Assembly (NCBI GenBank): GCA_003427395.1
Contig: BFEA01000267.1
Span: 1,109,601-1,172,034, forward strand
Origin: Chara braunii
Taxonomy: Eukaryota; Streptophyta; Charophyceae; Charales; Characeae
Length of the DNA stretch: 62,434 nucleotides
Direction of reading: 5' to 3'
Shown: positions 34,019-45,047 of the stretch, in pieces
Numbering within the stretch: the first letter of the stretch is position 1
Layout: every line of letters begins with the position of its first letter
Program-made: the position numbers and the translations under genes
Notes under the pieces: generated by a model
What the model saw: the letters and a program-made list of their open reading frames with translations, nothing else
The model's database searches: none
What the model was told of the DNA's origin: nothing

Positions 34019-34740
34019 GGGTCATGCATTGTTTCTAAGATGAATGGTCTGGGTACTTATTTTGTGGGATTTTGATTGCTTGAACTTTGAGGGCCAGACA
34101 TTGTTTCTAAGACGAATGGTTTGACCGCTGTTTATTTTGGGTGGTTTCTTAACAGTTTCTGGGTCTTAACCCGGCGTACTCTGTTTTTTTTTTTTTGTGC
34201 TGCAAAAAAAGAGGGTTGAACATTGTTTCTAAGACGAATGACTCAACTCTCCTTGGTTGTTTCATTCTGAGGGAGGTTCATTCTGAGGGAGGTTCAGGCC
34301 AAAGGACTAGACATTGTTTCTAAGACGAATGGTCTAAGTCTGAGGCCACAGGATTATAATGGGAACAAAAGAATAAGATTCTCTATAATTATATATATAT
34401 ATATATATGAGAACAAGGCTAGCCAGACATTGTTTCTAAGACGAATGGTCTGACTATAGCCTTATCACAAAGTAAGAGAGTATAATTAAGAGTTATAAAT
34501 GAAGGTAACTTTGGCAGGCTGAGCATTGTTTCTAATACGAATGACCCAGTCCTACGCTCACTTTCGAAGATTACGTTCAGAGAAGTATATATAACTTGGC
34601 TATTTAAACAGTTCAGGGCGACTAAGCATTGTTTCTAAGACGAATGACTTAGTCATATGCCCAATGAAGAGAAAAGTAACTAAGGCAGAGAGTTAACATT
34701 GTTTCTAAGACGAATGCCCAATCTCAATGCCCTATGTAAG
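34019..34740 (+). repeat. Hairpin array A: conserved loop, variable stems (8 copies)
   Basis: The core ATTGTTTCTAAGACGAAT (or one to two changes) starts at about 34028, 34100, 34222, 34313, 34429, 34525, 34628 and 34698. Flanks differ between copies but are complementary within a copy: GACTAAG/CTTAGTC at 34628, CAGAC/GTCTG with AAGGCTA/TAGCCTT at 34429, GGGTTGA/TCAACTC at 34222, and GAGA/TCTC with GGCA/TGCC at 34698. The first copy has only a weak stem. Spacing is 70-122 bases, so this is not a simple tandem satellite and not a CRISPR. Confidence 0.85.
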
Positions 34741-34989
34741 TAGGGTATAAGGGGATAAATCATTGAAAGACTATGAACTATTGTTTGCTAAAGGTAAATT
34801 GGATTGGTGAGAGTACTTACCCTTGTGGTTTGGCTTGCATGTGGCTGACTGAGATCACTACTTAGTCTGAGTTTCAGTTTGACAGGTAGTTGTTGTAGAG
34901 GCTCGCCACGTGCTAGAGCGATACGAGTTAGATTCAATTCCTGCATTTTCTGCGATAGTTTTTTTTATTTAGATCAATTTTCGCATTTT

Positions 34990-35320
34990 TATGAGATCAT
35001 TTATCATACTTGGGCTTGTATAAATCTTGGTAAACCACTTTTCCTACGGGAAGCGCTGCCGAAATTTTTGCAAATCCAAGTAGTTAGTCAAATTTTGACC
35101 TTCCAAAGTTCAAACTTGTCTGACTTTTATACGTGGCTTAGTAAAAATATGGGAAGTCTCATTTTCTAAAGGGAGTGCTGCTCAAACTTTTGCTAATTCA
35201 GGGAGTTGGAAAAAATTTGACTCTGGAGAGTCAAAAGTTATTATTGTTCTCTTGTTTGGACTTGTATAAATTATGAAAAGACACTTTTCCTACGAGAAGC
35301 GCTGCCAAAATTTTCTTAGC
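34990..35320 (+). repeat. GGAAGCGCTGCCGAA module array in solo LTR A
   Basis: Three units of about 120 bases with modules at 35048 (GGGAAGCGCTGCCGAAATTT), 35170 (GGGAGTGCTGCTCAAACTTT) and 35295 (GAGAAGCGCTGCCAAAATTT). Each is preceded by CTTGTATAAAT- or CTTTTATACGT-like sequence and, in the first two, followed by GTTAGTCAAATTTTGAC-like sequence. Confidence 0.75.
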
Positions 35321-37614
35321 TTAAAGGAATTAGATTATATTTTGACAGGTGGCATTTTTGGCAATCCACTCCGTATAGAGGAGATTTTGCCAAAGGTCTA
35401 CCATTTCTCTAGCACTTGCTTAGAGGTAGACTTAGGCTTAATTAAATAGAATGTCTTGGGTGAGACCACGATATGGAGACTACTCGCCATATGACTTACA
35501 TGGTTAGTCTTGGACATTGACCTGTCTTGTGTTACAGGTCAGCTTGGTCGATCCGATTCAGGACTTGGACTAGATTCATCTTGGTCCCTTGAGGATCATT
35601 TTCTGTTATCACTGATAACATGTCGGCTGTCGATTCGTCGGTTTACGACTCAATTCCAACTCACCCTCAACACTCAACCTAAAAGGCTTTAGCCCTGGTG
35701 GTTTCTATTGTTTTGTTAAGGTTTCACTCAGACTTTTATTGAATGACCATTTAACAAAGATGCTGAGTATTTAATTTTGGGTGGTTGGACAAGAGGCTGG
35801 GGTTTACATGGCTAAAGCGAGGGGTATGAGTGTAGAGAGTGGTTGGGGTTGACTCCGTGTAGTGTATGGACCATGCTCTGATTCTCTGATGTGATTGCAA
35901 TTATGTCCTGTGGTTCAGATTTTGGGATTAACCGCCTGCGATCTCACATATACATATGGTTGTGAGGAGCCCCACTGTAATTGTGAGAAGTGATCGTCAC
36001 ATACTTATTCCCCCCTTGTATATATATACATGTGTGTGTCTATGCTGGAAGTCCGCATGACCCAAAGGGCCAGCGTATTAGGGGTTAAATAAGGACTGAG
36101 GTTGGCAGAAAAACCCCTCCTCTTGATTGTATACTTTTTCTGAGTTTTTAGTCGGACGTTGGTCCTGGGGCGGGATTCAAGGTCCTTGTCCAGGACATCC
36201 GAAGCCCTAGGCTCTGCAGAGAAGGAGCCTTCCCTCACGCAGAGCTTATCTGCCCTGCCCGTTGAGACACCCAACCCTGAGGGCAAGAATGTCGCAAGGG
36301 CTGAACGACATGTCCTTCAGCCGTTCAATATCGTGAAGGGTCCCCTCACGATACATTCCTTCAGCCATTCAGCATCGCGAGGCAGAAACTACGACTACCG
36401 CATATGACTAGCATCGCCGGTTGGTGTAGGACAGACTCGCGATTGCGCTACTTTATACCAAAGCTTTGCGTGAGACGTTTCGCCGTCCTAACGTCTAGAG
36501 TTATGGGATTAAGGGATTTTTACATATGCATGAGTGTTCATGATCGGTATAGGCCGCTGGCGCCAAGCGAAAAGGTTACCCGAGGAAGTGATTTTGGGAT
36601 AAGGAGGCCTTCGACCTAGTTCTGTTTTTTAGAATTATTATGGTTGGACGTTGTAGTTTGTGGCAGCCGTCAAAGTCAAACCCCTTGACTTCTTTCCAGG
36701 CCCTAGATGATGGAGCTGTTTTCCAGGGCGATAAGAGACGACTGGCACCACAGGTATGAACCTGTGTTCCACCCTCTCTTCGCAGGGTGCAGAAGAGGGT
36801 GTGGGTTTCAACCGCACTTGGCGGTTGTCCAGCGTCGAGAGATTAACCCTCAAGGCGCGTGTCTGTCGACACTTGAGTGTCGAATGCGACCCTTGAGACT
36901 AACGAGGGCCGCATGAGCATGGGTACTACATAGTACGCAACCATGGCGATCGCTTGCGTACGTCTGCATTGCGAATCGATATGAGTCGGCCCTGCGACCG
37001 CGTCGGTTTTATATTAGGTCTCGCGCGCGACGCCTACCCGATTTCCGCATCGGAGAGTTATGGGGCGGCCACTAAGGGACTAGGAGTATTGTTGCGTTGT
37101 TCGTCTAGTGTTGTTTTGTGTATGTGTGTGTGTGTGTGTGTGCGCTCTTTTGTATGTGTTAGAGTAGTGTGCGCGTGGTGAGTGGGATACGTCCTAGTTG
37201 ACCGACGATGAATCACGCTTGGGACTTCAGCCCCCCAAGATGTCGGTTCGCATACGGGTCCGATAGAGGTGTAAGACCGTGCGTACCCCCTATGCTACAA
37301 CGAACGAGAAACGCCCTCAACTGGTCCACCTCTGCGATTGCAACTGATTAACTTTCGTACTGTGGACTGGTAGCTCGGCGGGGATACGCCCACCGAAGGG
37401 AGGTGACAACTTCCGTAAGGTGGAGGTAAGTCGTGCCTTGCATAGGCTCTGTCCTGTCGTAGGGGCTGGCGAGAGGTATGGCTGGCGCACTCGGCCAGAG
37501 CGGCTTGTGGAAGCTCCATGTACATTCGCGACGAGGATTCAAACTAACTCCTGCGTGACGCGGCCGGGAGGGTCCCGCGCTGCCTTGTGTGGTGCCGGAC
37601 CGATGAACTCGACA

Positions 37615-38370
37615 CCGCAGGGGGTTAAGTCTGTGAAAGACTGTGGATTGGCTCGCATCAACAGACTAGGGAGTTACTTCCATCAACAGCTGGGGACTGG
37701 TTCCCATCAGTGGACTGGGAGGTCATTCCCATCAGCAACTGGGGAGTCATTCTCATATTGATGGAATGAGAGACCCACAGGGGTAAAGCCTGTGAAAGAC
37801 TGCGGACTGGCTCCCATCAGCAGACTGGGGAGTGACTTCCATCAACAACTGAGGACTTGTTCTCATCAGTGGACTGGGAGATCATTCCCATCAGCAACTG
37901 GGGAGTCACTCCCATATCGAGGAAATGAAAGAGCCGCAGGGGGTTAAGCCTGTGAAAGACCTATAATAGAATGATCTCACAACTCGATCCCATCACCAGA
38001 CTGGGGAGTGACTTCCATCAGCAACTGGGGAGTCATTCCCATCAGAAAGCTGGAAAGTAATCCCATCAGTACACTGTGGATTGCTTCCCTTCACCATCCT
38101 GGGGAGTGACTTCCATCAGCAACTGAGGACTCGTTCCCATCAGTAGACTGGTTGGTTATTCCCATCAGCAACTGGGGAATCATTGCTATCAGTAGACTGG
38201 GGAATAGTTCTGTGACAAGGAACCGATCTTAATCAGAACGTTTGTTGAATTGAAAAATTGGTTGACTTGTGATGTGACTGTTTTCTTTTGAAAGACCTGC
38301 AGGGGGATGATCTTGTGAAAGGACCTGCAAGGGGATGATCCTGTCAAAGACCTACAGGGGAATGATCATG
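37615..38370 (+). repeat. Complex tandem repeat (GACTGGGGAGT family)
   Basis: A ~33-base subunit (CAGCAACTGGGGAGTCATTCCCAT and variants) is repeated within a ~165-base higher-order unit that begins CGCAGGGGGTTAAGCCTGTG (37615, 37770, 37936). From 38290 a GACCTGCAGGGGGATGATC-type unit is repeated three times. One more unit lies at 31755-31808, on the other side of the nested LTR. Confidence 0.8.
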
Positions 38371-38885
38371 TAAAATGAGTAAATTGTAAGACTTCCGGAG
38401 ATTAAATTCAGTTTTATTGTTGAATGTTGATGTGAGAATTCCGGTTATGTTTCGGATATTTGTTGATTTGTTGTGTATTGTAACTGTTGTTTTCACATAG
38501 GGATTTTGTAAGAATCCTAATTTATATTTGGATAGCGAACGACAGAGAGTGTCGTTCCTTGAATGTTGGTAAAAACTCTTCGGCTTCATTTCGGATGGTT
38601 GCTTGATTGATTATACGAAATATCTATTAAGTTCTTATGAAGTTTCTATTATTATCTTGATGAAAAGTGACGAGAACGTCGCTTAGTAAGAACATTCATA
38701 GGTGATGAATTTAAGACTACCGGGGGAATAACTCAGATTTTGGTATAAGCTTTGGTCTAATTGTGATTGAGAGAATTCTGTTATTATTTTAACAAAGGAG
38801 TTCCATAAGAATCTAGACAGACCTATATTAATTGCTAATATATGGGTGCACGACGCGGACGTCGTTCAATGAGGTCTGGGAATGT
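38371..38885. other. AT-rich internal region, no gene seen
   Basis: Non-coding by inspection. It leads into a sequence starting TGTCGGAGCAGA at 38886. Confidence 0.5.
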
Positions 38886-39090
38886 TGTCGGAGCAGAAAC
38901 CCTTACAAGGGTATCTGCTCGGGTTTTTCAATGTCCGACGCTGTCCGACTTTTTCGTTAAATTAAGGAACTTGATGAGACTGACGTCTGCCAAAAGTTAT
39001 TCAGATTAACCTTAGGACTGAGAAACCTTTTTTTTTTTTTTTTTTTTTTTTTCAGAATCTGACGCCACAATGGGAGTTGGCAGTACGGAC
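38886..39090 (+). repeat. LTR-start-like fragment before the 3' LTR
   Basis: TGTCGGAGCAGA, a hairpin GAGCAGA-ACCCTT-AAGGGT-TCTGCTC, then GGGTTTTTC: the same start as solo LTR A with a different but still paired outer stem. It is followed by a long T run and a weakly purine-rich stretch (AATGGGAGTTGG), then the 3' LTR. It could be a truncated LTR or a conserved pre-LTR structure. Confidence 0.5.
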
Positions 39091-40271
39091 TGTCGTCCGC
39101 GGTTCCCGACAAGCCCGCAGGGATGCCCGGTCATGGATAGACTAAAGTTAGACATATTTTACATAAAATAATGTCGCAGCCGCGCGATTGAGGGCCTTAG
39201 TAAGTCAAAAAGGTGGTCGCGTCGGGGTTAGATCCGCGGCGCGAGAAGATTAGGAAGGGTTTTTTTTTGGGCCGCGGGGCACCACGTACTCAACTAATGC
39301 TCTTGGGCTAGACCATGAGCCGATGGGCCAGGACGTTGTTAGCTCGGCGGCAGTGCGGCTGGCTAACGGGAGGTACGGCAAACCGAGCCTGGTTCGGCTG
39401 CGGCAGAAGGGCCTACGGGGGGGGCAGCTCTTCTTATAGAAGAGCTACGGGCTTAGCTTCTATGATAGGAGCTAGCCCAGTAGGTACCGCCATCAGACTT
39501 TCGCCCTGTGGATACTAGTATCAAGCCCCGACGACGACACCATTGGGCTAGCTCCTTTTGGAGTAGCCTGGACTTTTAGCGCGGCCATTTTTGGTCGTGC
39601 AATAGTTCAGATCGTGCGGCTGAAAACAGTTGCGCAGATCAGCATGGCCCCTGCGCAACGATGACACTCAAAAATCGAGAAACGACCCAAAATGTTTTCG
39701 GTTCCCAGATAGGAATCGAACGCGGGTCCACATGACGAAGGAGAGGGAAGGAAACGCCAACAAAGCAAGGCATGACAACAGTGGTCGGCTTATGCCAACG
39801 ACATCGATTTTATTGGAAAAAAAAAAAAAAAGACAGATAGCGCCAGATGACGCTTTGAGAAGACATGAGGGACTTAATGTCCCAACAATCGCAGCAGAGG
39901 CGCCCGTTGAAAACGGGCTGCCGTTTTTTTTAGGGAGGAGGATTCTGTTTTAGAATTTTTTAGATTCTTTATTTATTTATTTATTTTTTTCTTTAGATTT
40001 TATTCTCTTTCCTACGAGTTGAAAAACGCCTGTTCGTGTAAAGTTCCTGAAGACAGACCCATATGAACCTACCCCTGGACTGTGGGAACGTGCATTGCTA
40101 TAGTGGCTGCACTCTTTGAGACAAGCTGCACAACTGTGCCAGACTGTTTCGTCGGGCTTCCACCGACTCATCAGGAGGTTGAAGACCTCGACAGTCGGGA
40201 TGTGAGCTTGCTTGGTGGGATGAGAAAAAACCGAATGAAACTACCCTACAACATGAAACTAAACACTAACT

Positions 40272-40276
<5 letters not shown>

Positions 40277-40363
<87 letters not shown>

Positions 40364-40423
40364 NNNNNNNNNNNNNNNNNNNNNNNNNNNNNNNNNNNNN
40401 NNNNNNNNNNNNNNNNNNNNNNN
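40277..40423. other. (GA)n run and 60-N gap in the 3' LTR
   Basis: GA run to 40363, then N from 40364 to 40423, at the same place as the gap in the 5' LTR. Confidence 0.97.
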
Positions 40424-41519
40424 ACCTGTGGATGGCCCCTCGAAACTTCCAACGAAAGGATGAGCAAAATCGAATGAATCTTCCACTAGAACATGGAAAT
40501 ATACACTACCACACTTTGTCCCCCCTCACTTGTTGTTGCCTCAGGCGCCGTTACGGGAGCAACAGCCGCCTACTCATGGGCTGAAAACACAGGGGCTGAA
40601 AAAAAAAAAAAAAAAAAAAAAAAGGGAAAGAAAGAAAACGAGGTAAATTACCTCGTGGCTGGAAAAGAACAGCCTTTTCAAGCTGTGTGGGAGCAGGACC
40701 AGCTCTCCACCCAAAAAGCCACGAATATTCGTGGCCGCGAGATCTAGGATCTCGCGGCTCACGACATGTGCGTCGGAATGGGGCTGTGAGAGCTGGCTGG
40801 AGAGAGGAAGGGAGGAGGAACGGGAGAGTTGGGAGGAGGAGGGCCTACTCCTCCCAACACTGACAACTGTCCTCCCCGTTTTCAGGGGAGGGCAGAGGTA
40901 GGAGGGAGAAGAGGAAAAGAAAAGCCACGACCATGAATGTGGCCGTGGCTATGATTAGATACGGGCCAAACTGGCTTGCATGTGACTCAGGCCAGAGGCT
41001 GGGGGAACAAGAGGGTCAGTGAGGGGAACTTGGCTGGAAACAACCATTTTACCACTGAACCTGCACTCAGTGTGGGCCTGAGTGCAGGGAAAAGGGAGAA
41101 AAAGAGGGGGGCAGTTGAGTACAACTGCCACCCTAAGTGTGTGGCTGAGGTGAGACAGCCTCAGTCCGTTGATCAGGCTCAGATCAACGACCCCAGGCAA
41201 GTGACAAATTTTGCCTGGGGGCTGTTGAGGTTGCTGCTGCCCTCCTCAGTCACTACAAAAGAGGCAACTGTCCCCTAGCTGCCTCAATTGCCTCACACTT
41301 GCCTCCAGCTGCCAGTGTGTGACAGCACACTTGCCTCATTGCTGGAGTGCGGGAGAGGAGGCAGGAGCGCTGCTGGCGGAGCTGGAGGACAGCAAAGGAG
41401 TGTCGGACAAGAAGGAGGACAACCATAGCCAAGGCAGGGAGCACTCTGCTCCCCTCCCTTTTGGTTGGCGCTGGTCCAACGAGACGGAGCCAAGGACGCT
41501 GCGGGACTACGGTGGCAGC

Positions 41520-41905
41520 TCTGGTTTTAAACGGCGGTGGTGCGGAAGCGCTGCCGAATTTTTGCCGCGGCAACCCTGGTTTTAACAGCGGTGGTGAGGA
41601 AGCACTGCCGAAGTTTTGCGGCGGCAGTCCTGGTTTTAACGGCGGTCGTGCGGAGCGCTGCCGAATTTTTTGCAGCGACGGCTCTGGTTTTAACAACGGT
41701 GGTGCGGAAGCGCTGCCGGATTTGCGGTGCGAAGATACTTAATTTTCTTTTGGCGGGGAAGTACTGTTGGAATTGCGGCGCGGCGGCACTTGATTTTCTT
41801 TTGGCGGGGAAGTGCTGTCGAATTTGCAGCGTGGCGGCACTTGATTTTCTTTCGGCAAGGAAGTGCTGCCGGATTGGTGGCGCGACAACATTTGTTTTTT
41901 TTTTT
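41520..41905 (+). repeat. Tandem module array, 3' LTR copy
   Basis: Same seven-unit organisation as 26060-26440 with independent substitutions and a one-base deletion in the third unit (GCGGAGCGCTGCCGAA). That frame-breaking change argues against coding. Confidence 0.75.
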
Positions 41906-43542
41906 TTTTTTTTTTTGTGGAAATGTTGCTAGACTAGCGACACGACAACAAGGATTTGCGGCATGATAGCGACGGAGTTTTTTTTCTTCTTACGGCGCGG
42001 CTTCTGTTTTGCTTAACGAGGTTCTGCTACTAGCGTCAAGTTGGAATGTGCGGCGGCGGCAACGTGACATGGTGGCAGTTGGCGTGCGCGACACTATGAA
42101 ATTTGCGTGAGGAGCGAATGTTGGTGGCGTAGGACCGTCAGGGACCACTTGGGACCAGCTGGGAAAGACGTGGTGTCAGGTGGGACTGTCTTGGAAACAC
42201 AATTTTTTATTTTTGAGACGTGCGACTTGTCGCCATCGAATCTGGGACTACCGCGTGTGGGACTTGCGAGTCGTGAACAAATTAGGACAAACAGTTCGCT
42301 TGAGACTTGCCTGGGGACCGCAGTTTTTCGTTGGCAACAAGTATATTCTTTCTTGACTTTCTTGAGTGAGCCAGGGCGCGTTCAGCACCACTTCACTCAA
42401 GGTCAGTCAGTTGATTGACTCAAATTTCCCTTCATATCTGTGTGAACCCACACTTTGCTTAACCGTGTTCATTGAATGTTCGTTGAAAAGGTACAGGAAA
42501 GTCGTGCCTATCGTGCATGTGAATGAAAAGGTCTGACTTGGGCATGCGATTACACTGTTTTTTTTTTCTTCTTGAAGTTGTTGTCTCTGCGTGTTGTGCA
42601 GGTTGGTAAAAGGATGTTTGCAAAGACGATTGATTCTGCCTATTTGAGAAAATGGAAAAGGTGTGTCTTCTTTTGACTTCTCATGTGCCTACATGCCAAT
42701 AGGGTTGGTTGTTTTGAAAAATGTCAATTTTTTTTACGCGCACCGTAAAACGAATTCAAATCAAATAAAGCAGATAAGGTCAAATGAACGTAGCCTTTTC
42801 TCAAAGATTTACCATCTCTTTCCTAAATGACTTTTATCTGTCTAAATGATTCTCATTCTCTATCTTTTCTAATTATTTTTGTTTGAGTTACTTTGAGCAA
42901 GAGACGAAGGGGACGACTGAAAATCTACTTGTGGTGAAACACATTTTCTTTGTTCATGAAGCATCTGGGGTGGGGGTTTGTTGTTTTAGGAGCCGACCCT
43001 GTTATCGACCCAGAGTGGACCGTTCAACGGGGGGGTACTTTGCCAGTTCGGTGGAGACGGTCTGACTTTTGAGATCCGAGTCTTGTGCTCGGGCGAGGAG
43101 GAGGAGTACCTCAGACCACTTCCTAGAGAGAGAGGCATGCGACACCTCAAGCAATGCCCCTGATCAAGAATCATCCGCAAAATAGCCCGTCATCAAAGAA
43201 GATTGAGAAACGTGTGGAGACGGGTGTGTGCGTGTTCAATCTTAGGTCGGCGGTAAGATGAAATGAATAACTTTGGCAGCGCATCTCATTAAGTCAAAAA
43301 TGTGACAGACCGACTACCTTGTCGGCTGCATTGAGATTATTGTTGAAAGTCAACTCCTTGTTGTCGGTTGTATGATTTTTGTAGAATTCGACCACGGGTG
43401 GTCGGATTTTATTTTGATATTGTGTTATTGTTTGTATCTAACGATGATTTTGACTCTTTCAATTATCATTGCAGATGGAATATACATTCCTATCAACTAA
43501 GTTACAGTTCTTTTTTGCATAACCATGTGTGATTGTTATAAC

Positions 43543-44062
43543 AACAGAAAAATTTCCCAGAATTAAATAATCATTCTAGAGTAAAATTATATTCTAAATT
43601 TTAATTTTTTATTCCATCTTAAAAAATATAATTCCAATTTTAAAATTTCCCATCTTACTTGAAAACTTTCCTTCTAAGAATGGGGTATCCCTTCTTATTT
43701 GAACTGCATGCTAGAGATGGAATGAAAATCTGGATGAGTTCATGAAATATTTTAATTGGACTGCCATTCTAAGTAAGGATTTCTAGTCATAAATATGTTA
43801 ATCCAATCTAAATTAGACGATATTTGTTGTAATAGAATGGAAGTCTAATTAAAATATTTCATAAACTCGTCCAGAATTTCATTCCATCTTGAACAAATAG
43901 ATGTAGTTGGAAGGGAAAGCTTATATTTAGACGGGAACTTATCAAATTAAATTGAAAATTTTAGAATTGGACAAACATTGGAATGATAATTTATAAATAT
44001 GAAGGATTTTTTTTTTTTTAAATGTTTTTTCAACTTTCATTTCTCATGGGAAGTTTTATGTT
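43543..44062. repeat. AT-rich foldback insertion (~520 bp) in the 3' LTR
   Basis: Absent at the matching place of the 5' LTR (near 28040). 43714-43770 and 43834-43890 are reverse complements with few mismatches (ATGAAATATTTTAATT pairing with AATTAAAATATTTCAT). No coding capacity: a MITE-like element inserted after the two LTRs were formed. Confidence 0.75.
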
Positions 44063-44710
44063 AAACTTTCGTTTGACTCGTGTTTAAAGGGGCAAGGGGG
44101 TTTCATGGTTGGTTGAGATCATCCTTATCGATCGGGGTATGCTTCGTACTTAGGAGATCAGCGCCCTAAAAAACGGACGACGTCCGGGTTCAATAGGCGT
44201 TTTAATCGCGCGTACCTATACTACAGCGAGCGAACAAACGCTTACGGTTGACCCACCTCTGCAACTGCATTTAAAAACTTTCGCACGGGGGTCGGTAACT
44301 AGGTAGGGATACGCCCCTAAGGGTGGTGACAACCCCTTAGGGAAGCAAGCTTATGCTCTGCAGGAACCTGTCCTATCGTAGGGGACCGCGAGATGTACAT
44401 CTGGCATACTCAGTTAGAGCGGCAAAGGAACGACGCGACCTCGCACCCGTCTCAGCGATTAGCGAGATTATTTCACGTGTTCCCAAGTTGTCTCTTATGT
44501 TGTGTTTTTGTTTAAACTCATGCGTGACATGGTCAGGAGGGCCCTCGCTCGGGCAGGGGCCGATGTGCTCGACAGCGCCGTCCCTTCCAGCTCCATCTCT
44601 ACCTCCTCCTTCGTGAACCCTTCTTCTCCATCCTGACGAACCGCCATCCAGGCGGGTTCGACACACGAATTGCCCACAACCTAGGTTGCGGGTGTCACAT
44701 AGATCCCGAG

Positions 44711-44816
44711 CGAAACTTTGGAGGGAACCAGCTATTATACAGTTCGATTAATCTTTCGTTCGTATACCCAAGTATGACAAACGATTTGCACGTCTGTATC
44801 GTTACGAGACTTCACC
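44711..44816 (-). rRNA. Decayed 25S rRNA fragment 1
   Basis: The plus-strand text CGAAACTTTGGAGGGAACCA, then GTTCGATTA, CTTTCG, TATACCCAAGT and ACGATTTGCACGTC, follows the reverse complement of plant 25S rRNA in the order GAGGGAACCAGCTACTAGAT, GGTTCGATTAGTCTTTCG, CCTATACCCAAGTCAGACGA. It is about 105 bases with many substitutions, so a pseudogene fragment and not a working rRNA. Confidence 0.75.
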
Positions 44817-44925
44817 CTTTTTCTTTTTTAATCAATCAATCAAAAAAAAAAATTCAAAAACTCAATCGAATCAATCAATTCTTGATTTTGAATTGATTGA
44901 TTCGATTAGATAAAACTGTTCAACA

Positions 44926-45047
44926 GCTCCAACTATCCTGAGAGATTCTTCAGAGGAAACAACCTACTCGACGGTTCGATTTGCCTTTCACCCTTATACC
45001 AAAGTGTGCCGAATGATTTGCATGTCATTATCACTGCGAGCCTCCAC
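44926..45047 (-). rRNA. Decayed 25S rRNA fragment 2
   Basis: Covers the same 25S region as fragment 1, starting a little further out (GCTCCAACTATCCTGAG) and running to GCGAGCCTCCAC. Key shared words are GGTTCGATT, TATACC, GATTTGCATGTC and ATCACTGCGAGCCTCCAC. It is separated from fragment 1 by ~110 bases with AATC repeats. Both are on the minus strand, so this is a tandem duplicate of a decayed piece. Confidence 0.75.

Larger units (their letters stand above)
31809..37614 (+). repeat. Nested ~5.8 kb solo LTR (family A)
   Basis: Starts TGTCGG and ends CTCGACA. Left and right flanks belong to the same tandem repeat and join smoothly across it (left AATGAGAAACCC, right CCGCAGGGGGTTAAG, matching uninterrupted units at 37750 and 37925). 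CCGT/CCGC at the borders may be a 4-base target duplication with one mismatch. Internal order: start hairpin, CTG-rich part (33140-33470), hairpin array (34019-34740), module array (34990-35320), and a 3' segment (37185-37614) related to the ends of the LARD LTRs. The inverted copy at 47175-54706 shares the order. No coding frame is supported. Confidence 0.65.
23545..44574 (+). mobile_element. ~21 kb LARD-like LTR retrotransposon with ~5 kb LTRs
   Basis: Two collinear direct repeats, 23545-28467 and 39091-44574, both start TGTCGTCC and end GCTCGACA. The first is followed by a tRNA-Asp-type primer-binding site. The interior holds a degenerate gag with zinc knuckle but no recognisable pol, so the element would depend on another element's enzymes. 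The size and structure resemble large retrotransposon derivatives (LARDs). A 5.8 kb solo LTR of another family is nested inside. Flanking bases (CCAAG left, GCGCC right) do not form a target-site duplication, so recombination between copies or later change is possible. Confidence 0.75.
39091..44574 (+). repeat. 3' LTR of the LARD-like element
   Basis: Collinear with 23545-28467. It has TG start and CA end, the same (GA)n run with a gap (40277-40423), poly-A run, foldback-related CTAGAACATGG segment and module array (41520-41905). It is longer because of a ~520-bp insertion at 43543-44062. Divergence from the 5' LTR by substitutions and small indels shows the insertion is not recent. Confidence 0.8.
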
